Of a stretch of DNA of 8,317 bases, positions 1 through 5,850 are shown piece after piece (the stretch's first letter is position 1; each line of letters opens with the position of its first letter). Position numbers and translations under genes: made by a program. Source of the DNA: Melioribacteraceae bacterium (GTDB taxonomy: Bacteria; Bacteroidota; Ignavibacteria; Ignavibacteriales; Melioribacteraceae); contig JAQICK010000053.1 in NCBI GenBank assembly GCA_027858595.1, positions 1-8,317 of the forward strand, given 5' to 3'. The notes beneath the pieces are model-generated. The model did no database searches. It worked only from the letters and a program-made list of their open reading frames with translations, and was not told the DNA's origin.

Positions 1-52
1 TTAAGCAACATGAAATTAACAGAAAGTGAGCCTAAAAGCAGAAAAGTGAAAT

Positions 53-70
53 TTGCAAAAGATTTTGCAA
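53..70. repeat. Short perfect palindrome
   Basis: TTGCAAAA (53-60) and TTTTGCAA (63-70) are perfect inverted arms separated by GA. The site lies in gene-free DNA upstream of the palindromic element. It could be a protein-binding site or chance in AT-rich DNA; no neighbouring promoter assigns it a role. Confidence 0.3.
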
Positions 71-106
71 TGGTGTACTGTTTTTTCTTGACTTTTTTCT
101 TAATAG

Positions 107-180
107 ACATTTCGAACCCTTTTTTTGGGGTGAGAAGTCTTTTAGTTTTTGCGAGATTTCTCACATTCGTTCGAAATGAC
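107..180. repeat. Nested palindromic element, likely interspersed repeat
   Basis: Two inverted-repeat pairs are nested. The outer arms are CATTTCGAAC (108-117) and GTTCGAAATG (169-178), a perfect 10-bp match. The inner arms are TGAGAA (131-136) and TTCTCA (158-163). Read on the minus strand, the right half gives TGTCATTTCGAAC followed by GTGAGAAATCT, and the left half is a related copy in the opposite direction with a short insert. Elements built on a 'GTCATTTCGAAC...GAGAAATCTC' core are, from memory, scattered through intergenic DNA of Bacteroidota and relatives. The inverted arms are seen directly. That this is a dispersed repeat is inference, because only one copy is in view. No transposase or target-site duplication is visible. 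Confidence 0.6.
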
Positions 181-185
181 AAGAC

Positions 186-203
186 GCAAAACACTTGTTT
201 TGC
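186..203. repeat. Small hairpin after the palindromic element
   Basis: GCAAAAC (186-192) and GTTTTGC (197-203) form a 7-bp stem with a 4-nt loop. The hairpin is followed by AAAAAC on the + strand and has no U-run on either strand, so it is not a convincing intrinsic terminator. It sits directly beside the 107-180 element and may be part of it. Confidence 0.35.
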
Positions 204-420
204 AAAAACTCTATTTATTAACACAGAACCATTATGTGCTTCAAGTCTTTAGCTTTGCTAACTAATGTAATTCATATTGAAACACTAAAAAATTAATTAC
301 AAAAGCCAAACAATATCCAATTTTAGAAACTAAAGCGAGATGCACTTAAATGAATAGTTTTAACTCCGAAAAAGAAAAACAAATATTACTTAAAAAAAAC
401 CAATCGCTCATTTTAAACAG
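204..420. other. Gene-free AT-rich stretch
   Basis: I see no gene, RNA gene or convincing regulatory element here on either strand. The reading frame open across 10-252 is discussed under rejected items. The stretch separates the palindromic element from the promoter of the regulator gene. Confidence 0.5.
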
Positions 421-451
421 TTGACATAACAATCAACTTTTCGTAAGTTTT
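421..451 (+). promoter_or_regulatory. Predicted promoter of the regulator gene
   Basis: TTGACA (421-426) is a perfect -35 hexamer. After a 17-bp spacer comes TAAGTT (444-449), which matches the sigma-70 -10 consensus at three of six positions. The same bases (TAAGTTTT, 444-451) match the Bacteroidota-type -7 element TAnnTTTG at all but the last position, with TTG about 20 bp upstream, so both promoter models point to the same place. Transcription would begin near 456-458, at the left edge of the palindromic operator. This geometry fits repression by steric block. The promoter is predicted from sequence only. Confidence 0.5.
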
Positions 452-454
452 AAA

Positions 455-474
455 CGTTTCAAAAATAACAAACG
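455..474. promoter_or_regulatory. Operator copy 1 (CGTTT-N10-AAACG)
   Basis: The half-sites CGTTT (455-459) and AAACG (470-474) are inverted repeats separated by 10 bp. The spacing is identical to the site at 997-1016. When this copy is reversed, about 26 of 32 aligned bases agree with the other copy, including the shared outer bases TTAGCGTTTG. It lies at the predicted transcription start and 12 bp before the regulator's start codon. A 20-bp dyad is a normal size for a dimeric MarR-type winged-helix protein. I infer that it is the autoregulatory site of the adjacent gene. Confidence 0.6.
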
Positions 475-486
475 CTAAATTAGATT

Positions 487-975
487 ATGACAGAACAAGA
501 AAAATTAAAAGAAGAATTTATAATGAACTTTGGGCATGCCTACAAGTCATTTGGTCTTAGTAAACTAATTGGTCATATAATTGCATTACTCATCTTTTCA
601 ACAAAGCCAATTTCACTTGAGGAAATATCTAAACAATTAAATAGAAGCAAAGGGCCAATAAGTCAATTAACTGGTCGCTTGCGCGAAAAGCATTTAATAA
701 GAAGAGTTTGGCAACCTACCAGCAGAAAAGATTTTTATGAAATTGAACCGGAAGTATTTGAAAATGCTTTTAGAAACAGCATTGATTTAAATAGAAATAA
801 CACAAAAATTGCCGAACAATTTTTATCCGAAATTGAAACCAGAAAAATTAAAGGTTTAGATCTGTTAGGGACTCGACTTAAAGAGATGTCAAGTTTTTAT
901 AATCTAATGGATAAACATTACAAGAAATTTTTAGACGAATGGCAAATTGAAAGAAAGAAGATATATAGTAAGTAG
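487..975 (+). CDS. GbsR/MarR-like winged-helix transcriptional regulator
   Basis: This 162-residue protein resembles the GbsR branch of MarR-like DNA-binding regulators. The winged helix spans about residues 24-90. It contains a helix around 43-52 (SLEEISKQLN), a likely recognition helix starting at SKGPIS (54-59), RRVW (72-75), and a charged wing ending in RKDFYEIEP (80-88), as is usual in this family. The rest is helical and rich in Lys/Glu, probably for dimerisation. No ligand-binding domain is seen. I chose the first ATG because it follows the promoter and operator at a short distance; no clear Shine-Dalgarno sequence is present, which is common in Bacteroidota-like genomes. Two matching palindromes flank the gene, one at its own promoter and one before the dehydrogenase gene, so it probably regulates itself and the downstream operon. 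GbsR proteins often respond to small metabolites; the effector here is unknown. Confidence 0.85.
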   Translation: MTEQEKLKEEFIMNFGHAYKSFGLSKLIGHIIALLIFSTKPISLEEISKQLNRSKGPISQLTGRLREKHLIRRVWQPTSRKDFYEIEPEVFENAFRNSIDLNRNNTKIAEQFLSEIETRKIKGLDLLGTRLKEMSSFYNLMDKHYKKFLDEWQIERKKIYSK

Positions 976-996
976 TTGATATTTTTTTACCATTAG

Positions 997-1016
997 CGTT
1001 TGGAATTTTCCAAACG
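997..1016. promoter_or_regulatory. Operator copy 2 (CGTTT-N10-AAACG)
   Basis: CGTTTGGAA (997-1005) and TTCCAAACG (1008-1016) are perfect 9-bp inverted arms around a central TT. It is the better conserved of two copies, sharing half-sites and spacing with the site at 455-474 but in the opposite orientation. An extra half-site copy follows: CAAACGT occurs at 1011-1017 and again at 1020-1026, a 9-bp period. The site lies 24 bp before the dehydrogenase start codon and just upstream of its ribosome binding site. No U-run follows the dyad, so it is not a terminator. No good separate promoter is visible in the gap, so the operon may be transcribed from the upstream promoter or from one I cannot recognise. 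Confidence 0.65.
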
Positions 1017-1026
1017 TTGCAAACGT

Positions 1027-1032
1027 AAGAGG
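1027..1032 (+). promoter_or_regulatory. Ribosome binding site of the dehydrogenase gene
   Basis: AAGAGG lies 8 nt before the ATG at 1041 and fixes that start. It directly follows the operator and its extra half-site, so a bound regulator would sit immediately beside the translation start region of the operon. Confidence 0.6.
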
Positions 1033-1040
1033 AAAAATTT

Positions 1041-1784
1041 ATGAGAAGATTTGAAAATAAGGTAGCGGTTATTACAGGTGGAGCTCAAGGAATTGGAAAA
1101 GCCACAACAATTAAATTTTTTGAAGAAGGTGCTTCAATTGCTATTTGGGATATTGATGATGAAAAAGGAAATGCTCTTTGTAATGAACTGAAATCTGATA
1201 ATAATAAAGTTGAATTCTTTAAGGTAAACGTTTCGGATTTTGAAGATGTTAAAAAGAATGTTGAAAAAGTAATTAGTTCATTTGGAAAAATTGATATACT
1301 TATTAATAACGCTGGAATTACACGAGATTCAACATTAAAAAAAATGACCCCACAACAATGGCAACAAGTTATTGACGTAAACTTAACTGGCGTTTTTAAT
1401 TGCACACAACTTGTTTCTCTAAAAATGCTCGAAAAAGGTTACGGAAAAATCATTAATGCTTCTTCTGTAGTTGGCTTATACGGAAATTTTGGACAAACAA
1501 ATTACGTGGCGACAAAGGCTGGTGTAATTGGAATGACAAAAGTTTGGGCTCGTGAACTTGGAAGTAAAGGTATTAATGTAAATGCAATTGCACCAGGTTT
1601 TATTGCAACAGAAATGGTAAAAGCAATGCCCGAAAATGTAATTAAGATGATGGAAGAAAAAACTCCACTTAAGCGACTTGGAACACCAGAAGATATTGCA
1701 AATGCTTATTTGTTTTTAGCAAGTGAAGAAGCCTCTTTTATAAATGGCACCACATTAAGTGTTGATGGTGGAATAATAACATAG
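1041..1784 (+). CDS. Short-chain dehydrogenase/reductase, FabG-type (3-oxoacyl reductase or 3-hydroxyacyl dehydrogenase)
   Basis: The 247-residue length is typical of FabG-like classical SDR enzymes. Seen in the sequence are the TGxxxGxG nucleotide-binding motif (12-19), NNAG (89-92), and the catalytic set Asn114, Ser142, Tyr155 and Lys159 in the usual YxxxK spacing. The C-terminus NGTTLSVDGG is also family-typical. An Asp (D37) at the end of the second strand (IWDID) usually indicates NAD(H) rather than NADP(H) preference, unlike biosynthetic FabG. The enzyme is cytoplasmic and would interconvert 3-oxoacyl and 3-hydroxyacyl thioesters. It is first in the operon, and the next gene begins 10 nt after its stop, with a Shine-Dalgarno sequence overlapping the stop codon. 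In this context it probably acts on a product of the KAS III-like enzymes rather than in housekeeping fatty-acid synthesis. The exact substrate and the favoured direction are unknown. Confidence 0.88.
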   Translation: MRRFENKVAVITGGAQGIGKATTIKFFEEGASIAIWDIDDEKGNALCNELKSDNNKVEFFKVNVSDFEDVKKNVEKVISSFGKIDILINNAGITRDSTLKKMTPQQWQQVIDVNLTGVFNCTQLVSLKMLEKGYGKIINASSVVGLYGNFGQTNYVATKAGVIGMTKVWARELGSKGINVNAIAPGFIATEMVKAMPENVIKMMEEKTPLKRLGTPEDIANAYLFLASEEASFINGTTLSVDGGIIT

Positions 1785-1794
1785 GAAAATTTTA

Positions 1795-2784
1795 ATGCGA
1801 AATGCTGTAATTCATTCTTCTGGAATGTACGTGCCAGAAAGAGTTATTAAAAATGAATATTTCAACGAATTGCTTGGTGAAAATGTAAGTGATTGGTTGG
1901 AAGAATATGTAAAAATCTATGAAAGAAGATGGTGTGAAGAAAATCAATCCACGGCTGATTTGGCCTTTGAAGCTGGGAAAGCTGCACTAACAAATGGTAA
2001 TGTGTCTCCAGAAGAAGTAGACCTTTTAATAATTGCAACAGATACTCCTGAATATATTTCTCCATCGACCTCCTCTAAAGTTCAATATAAATTGGGATTA
2101 AAAAACGCAGCAACTTTTGATATTAATAGTGCGTGTGCAGGATTTGTCACTGCACTTGATACAGCATCTAAGTTTATAATTGCGGATAAGCAGTACAATA
2201 CCATTATGGTTATTGGTGCCTACGCAATGAGTAAATATTTGAATATGCTTGATAAAAAAACAGTAAACCTTTTTGCCGATGGTGCAGGTTGCATGATATT
2301 GAAATCAAGCGAAGAAAGTGGAAACGGATTTTTAGCAAGCAAGCTTATTACACTTGGCGAGTTTCATGACTATATGGGAATTTATGCTGGCGGGACAAAC
2401 ACTCCCATTGATAATAAAGTTTTAGAAAACAAAGCAAACTTACTCCAAATTGTGAAAAGATTTCCACCAGAATTAAATCCTCAAACATGGTCAAGTATTG
2501 TTAAAGAGCTTGCAGAAAAAGCATCAATTAAAATTGAAGATGTAAAGCTTTTTCTGTTTACACAAATAAATATAAATAGCATCTGGGAAACAATGGATCT
2601 ACTTAACCTTCCCAGAGAAAGAGCACAAACAAGTATGCATTATTATGGATATACAGGATCAGCTTGTATTCCAATTTCATTTGTAGATGCACTTGAACAA
2701 AACAAAGTTGAAAAAGGCGATATCATTATTATGGTTGGTTCCGGTGGCGGCTTTTCAGTTTCGGGTGCAGCATTTAGATATTAA
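1795..2784 (+). CDS. FabH/KAS III-like condensing enzyme with altered catalytic triad
   Basis: This 329-residue protein has the length and fold signature of KAS III (FabH), a thiolase-fold enzyme joining an acyl thioester to a second unit. The nucleophile motif DINSACAGF places Cys114 at the active site, the FADGAG motif (160-165) is present, and the C-terminus has the usual GSGGGF loop (315-320). The other two triad positions are changed. Where FabH has HQAN, this protein has TQIN (Thr256 replaces His), and where FabH has HGNTSAA it has YGYTGSA (Tyr286 replaces Asn). Normal decarboxylative chemistry with malonyl-ACP is therefore doubtful. It may use another acceptor, transfer acyl groups, or act with the second KAS III-like protein encoded downstream. 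Its start is supported by AGGAAAA at 1783-1789, overlapping the stop of the preceding gene. Family assignment is firm, function is not. Confidence 0.85.
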   Translation: MRNAVIHSSGMYVPERVIKNEYFNELLGENVSDWLEEYVKIYERRWCEENQSTADLAFEAGKAALTNGNVSPEEVDLLIIATDTPEYISPSTSSKVQYKLGLKNAATFDINSACAGFVTALDTASKFIIADKQYNTIMVIGAYAMSKYLNMLDKKTVNLFADGAGCMILKSSEESGNGFLASKLITLGEFHDYMGIYAGGTNTPIDNKVLENKANLLQIVKRFPPELNPQTWSSIVKELAEKASIKIEDVKLFLFTQININSIWETMDLLNLPRERAQTSMHYYGYTGSACIPISFVDALEQNKVEKGDIIIMVGSGGGFSVSGAAFRY

Positions 2785-2797
2785 TTAAGAGAGTAGA

Positions 2798-4345
2798 ATG
2801 GCTAGTTCAGCACAAGTAATAGGAACATGGATACTGATATTTAGTTATATGTCAGTAATTCTCTATTTCGTGGTTCGTGGAGCTAAGAAGACAAAAAGTA
2901 TGTCAGATTATGCAATTGGAAATATGAGCTTCTCTCCAATTTCCGTTGGATTATCACTTGCAGCATCAATGACTAGTGCAGCTACATTTATTATTAATCC
3001 AGGGTTTATTGCAAATTATGGTTTAGCTGGATTTATCTCTTTCGGAATTGTTTTTCCAATCGGTTCTCTCATTTCTTTAATTGTGCTTACAAAAAGTTTT
3101 CAAAAATATGGACAAGCAATAAAAGCACTAACATTGGCTCAATGGATTGGAAAAAGATATAATAGCAATGGGTATTCTCTTTTTATGGCATTCCTCTCAT
3201 TGTTGCTTATTACTTTTATTGTCTTAATTATAGTTGCTCTTACAAAGGTTTTATCCAAATCTCTAAACGTTGCTGAAATATATATTCTAATTGGATTAAT
3301 TGTTTTTGTATTTGGCTATATGATGTTCGGCGGTGCTAACTCAATGGTTTACACTAATACAATTCAAGCTGGAATTATGATTGTAGTTGCGGTAATTTTG
3401 TTAACATCTGGATACGAACATTTTAGTGGTGGTATTGATTCTTTTTTTGCAAAATTAAATAGTATTAATCCTAATCTCACAACTCTAACAAATCCTTCTT
3501 CCCCACTATTCCGAGATTTTTTTGAAATAATATTATGTCAAGTTATTGTTGGAATTGCAGTTGTGTGTCAACCTCATATTATTACAAAATCTCTTTTATT
3601 AAAAAGTGAAAAAGATGTAAATAAATTTTTAACAGTTGCCGTTGTTGCTGAAGTACTTTTTTTCTTGGTTGTATTTTCTGGATATTATGCAAGACTTGCA
3701 TTTCCAGATTTAACAGTTGATGGTGTACTACTCAAAAACGATGGAATAATTCCAGCTTATGTTGTGAGCATTTTTGCTGATGGAACGTTTTCAGTTGTTG
3801 TAGGACTTTTAGTCGTACTTGGATTAATATCAGCAGGAATGTCAACTTTAGAAGGACTTATTCAATCTGTATCGTCAACAATTACTTCCGATATTATTAA
3901 ACCGCTATTCGGCGACAAGATAAAAACCGACAAAGGACTTATTACTGCAAACAGAATTGCAATTGCTGGTTTAGCAATTATTGCTGGAATAATTTCTTAC
4001 GATCAGCTTCTTAATCCTAAATTAAGCGTTGGGCTTCTTGCTCAAAATGGAGTTTACGCATTTTTCTCTGCAGCATTTATTCCAATATTATTTGGAATAT
4101 TCTTGAAAGATGTAAAATTGATTGCCCCACTTTCTGCTTCAATAGTTGCAATTATTGTGCATTTTTCAATTTACTACTTTTTTCCTTTGTTGGTTTCCGA
4201 GTTTGGTTTTGATTTCGGATTTTTCACACAGTATTTGGTTGGAACTATTCGAAATCCTGCAATAGCTTCAGCATCGGCAATTGTTGTTTCCACAACGGTT
4301 GGTTTGTTAATTCACTTTTTTAATAAAAATTCACAGAAGATATGA
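2798..4345 (+). CDS. Sodium:solute symporter (SSS family), probably for a carboxylate
   Basis: This 515-residue inner-membrane protein is almost wholly hydrophobic, with about 13 membrane segments, the usual number and length for the SSS family (PanF, ActP and PutP relatives). Family marks include DYAIGN (37-42) after the first segment, a long Ser/Thr/Ala stretch with AASMTSAATF (55-64) and NPGF (67-70) in the next core helix, QPHIITK (258-264), and the segment SAGMSTLEGLIQS followed by VSSTITSDI (345-366). The Ser-Thr pair in that last helix corresponds to the conserved Na+ site. The gene starts 13 nt after the upstream KAS III-like gene with only a weak GAG-type ribosome site, and its stop overlaps the ligase start. 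Being sandwiched between condensing enzyme and CoA ligase suggests that it imports the acid which the ligase activates. This substrate link is inference. Confidence 0.9.
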   Translation: MASSAQVIGTWILIFSYMSVILYFVVRGAKKTKSMSDYAIGNMSFSPISVGLSLAASMTSAATFIINPGFIANYGLAGFISFGIVFPIGSLISLIVLTKSFQKYGQAIKALTLAQWIGKRYNSNGYSLFMAFLSLLLITFIVLIIVALTKVLSKSLNVAEIYILIGLIVFVFGYMMFGGANSMVYTNTIQAGIMIVVAVILLTSGYEHFSGGIDSFFAKLNSINPNLTTLTNPSSPLFRDFFEIILCQVIVGIAVVCQPHIITKSLLLKSEKDVNKFLTVAVVAEVLFFLVVFSGYYARLAFPDLTVDGVLLKNDGIIPAYVVSIFADGTFSVVVGLLVVLGLISAGMSTLEGLIQSVSSTITSDIIKPLFGDKIKTDKGLITANRIAIAGLAIIAGIISYDQLLNPKLSVGLLAQNGVYAFFSAAFIPILFGIFLKDVKLIAPLSASIVAIIVHFSIYYFFPLLVSEFGFDFGFFTQYLVGTIRNPAIASASAIVVSTTVGLLIHFFNKNSQKI

Positions 4346-5847
4346 ACAATTTTGATTGGTTTTCTAAATGGAATATTTATTCACCTAATTCAATTGCCGT
4401 AACGGATTTTGATAATGGCAAATCATATACTTATTCTGAGTTGAATCATTTATCAAATCAATTGGCTGAATATTTTAGCACTGAATTTAAACTTGGATTA
4501 GGCGATAGAGTTGCAGTTCTAGCAGAAAATTGTATTGAATATGTTGTCCTTTTTGGCGTAGCTCAAAAATTGGGAATAATTCTCATTCCACTTAATTATC
4601 GGTTAGCTTCACAAGAGTTAAATTATATTATTCAAAATAGTGAACCGACATTAATCATTGTTCAAAATGATTTTCTAGATAAGGCAAAACAAACTGCTGG
4701 TTTTGGAAATGTTAAATTCAAACTTACACTTGATGAATTATCCAAATTGCAAAATAAATTAAGTGAGCAACAAAAATCTGAGGACATAGAATGTGAAGAA
4801 ATAACTGAAGATAGTCCAATTTTCATTTTATACACATCGGGCACAACGGCATTTCCAAAAGGCGCTTTGTATACACACAAAATGCTATTCTGGAATAGCA
4901 TCAATACTGAACTTAGATTAAATATTACTTCGGACGATAAATCAATTAATTGTGCACCCCCATTTCATACTGGTGGTTGGAATGTATTGTTTACTCCTTT
5001 TCTTCATCACGGCTCTCATACAATATTAATGAAAAACTTTGACCCAGAATTAATATTAAAAATTATGGACGATGAAGATGTAACAATTTGGTGGGCAGTT
5101 CCAACAATGCTTAAAATGATTACTGAAACTGACTTGTTTAAAAAAGCCGTAATGAAAAAATTGAGATACTTAATAGTTGGTGGTGAAGCTTTGCCATTAG
5201 AAGTTATAAACACTTGGCACAACAAAGGCGTTCCAATTAGACAAGGTTATGGCTTAACAGAAGTTGGACCAAACGTAACATCTTTGAACCAGGAAGATGC
5301 AACAAGAAAGCTTGGCTCAATAGGTACTCCAAATTTTTATATTCAAACAAAAATAGTTGATGAATCTGGAATGCAAATTTTGGGTGAAGGCAAAGGTGAA
5401 TTCCTTCTTAAAGGTCCAAACGTAACTCCAGGATATTGGAAAAATGAAAGCGATACTAATGCTACAATTAATAATGGATGGTTTTCAACCGGCGATGTTG
5501 TTATGCGCGACGCAGAAGGATTTTTATATGTTGTTGATAGATTGAAAAACATGTACATCTCCGGTGGCGAAAATGTTTATCCAGCAGAGGTTGAACACTT
5601 GTTAAGACAGCATCAAGAAATTGATGATGTTGCAATTATCGGAGTTCCCGATGAAAAATGGGGCGAAGCAGGAAAAGCATTTATAGTTAGAACCAAAAAC
5701 TCAGAATTAAGTGAAGACGGAATTAAAAACTATTGCCTTGAAAAATTAGCAAAATATAAAATCCCAAAACATATAAAATTTTTAGAAGCGTTACCAACTA
5801 ATGATTCTGGAAAAATTGACAGAAAATCTCTTAAGAATATTGAATAA
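4342..5847 (+). CDS. Acyl-CoA ligase (AMP-forming, COG0318-like)
   Basis: The 501-residue protein belongs to the ANL adenylate-forming superfamily and should convert a carboxylate, ATP and CoA into acyl-CoA through an acyl-AMP. The core motifs are in order: YTSGTTAFPKG (164-174, phosphate-binding loop), RQGYGLTEVGPN (YGxTE motif), GWFSTGD, DRLKNMYISGGENVYP (399-414, hinge), and SGKIDR with the catalytic Lys491 near the C-terminus. The loop has Ala170 where Gly is usual. Size and motifs resemble feruloyl-, coumaroyl-, carnitine- and medium-chain acyl-CoA ligases, but motif reading cannot fix the substrate. The start overlaps the symporter stop (ATGA, 4342-4345), so translation is probably coupled, a sign that uptake and activation are linked. 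No signal peptide is present, so it is cytoplasmic. Confidence 0.9.
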   Translation: MNNFDWFSKWNIYSPNSIAVTDFDNGKSYTYSELNHLSNQLAEYFSTEFKLGLGDRVAVLAENCIEYVVLFGVAQKLGIILIPLNYRLASQELNYIIQNSEPTLIIVQNDFLDKAKQTAGFGNVKFKLTLDELSKLQNKLSEQQKSEDIECEEITEDSPIFILYTSGTTAFPKGALYTHKMLFWNSINTELRLNITSDDKSINCAPPFHTGGWNVLFTPFLHHGSHTILMKNFDPELILKIMDDEDVTIWWAVPTMLKMITETDLFKKAVMKKLRYLIVGGEALPLEVINTWHNKGVPIRQGYGLTEVGPNVTSLNQEDATRKLGSIGTPNFYIQTKIVDESGMQILGEGKGEFLLKGPNVTPGYWKNESDTNATINNGWFSTGDVVMRDAEGFLYVVDRLKNMYISGGENVYPAEVEHLLRQHQEIDDVAIIGVPDEKWGEAGKAFIVRTKNSELSEDGIKNYCLEKLAKYKIPKHIKFLEALPTNDSGKIDRKSLKNIE

Positions 5848-5850
5848 TAT

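Noticed and set aside
10..252. 80-codon open frame on the + strand
   Set aside because: It runs straight through the palindromic element and the adjacent hairpin. Its translation (e.g. FVRNDK) is the kind of peptide made when interspersed repeats are translated. No ribosome site or recognisable domain is present.
997..1016. Dyad read as a terminator of the regulator gene
   Set aside because: The U-run (982-988) precedes the dyad instead of following it, and the same dyad occurs at the regulator's promoter, which fits an operator better.
1226..1234. AAACGTTTC inside the dehydrogenase gene as a third operator
   Set aside because: It shares only one half-site with the operators; the position of the second half-site reads AGATG rather than AAACG, and the sequence is coding.
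1085..1405. Minus-strand open frames within the operon (e.g. 1085-1405, 4662-4904, 5343-5558)
   Set aside because: They lie wholly inside strongly supported + strand genes, show no domain signature and have no ribosome sites; they are shadows of AT-rich coding sequence.
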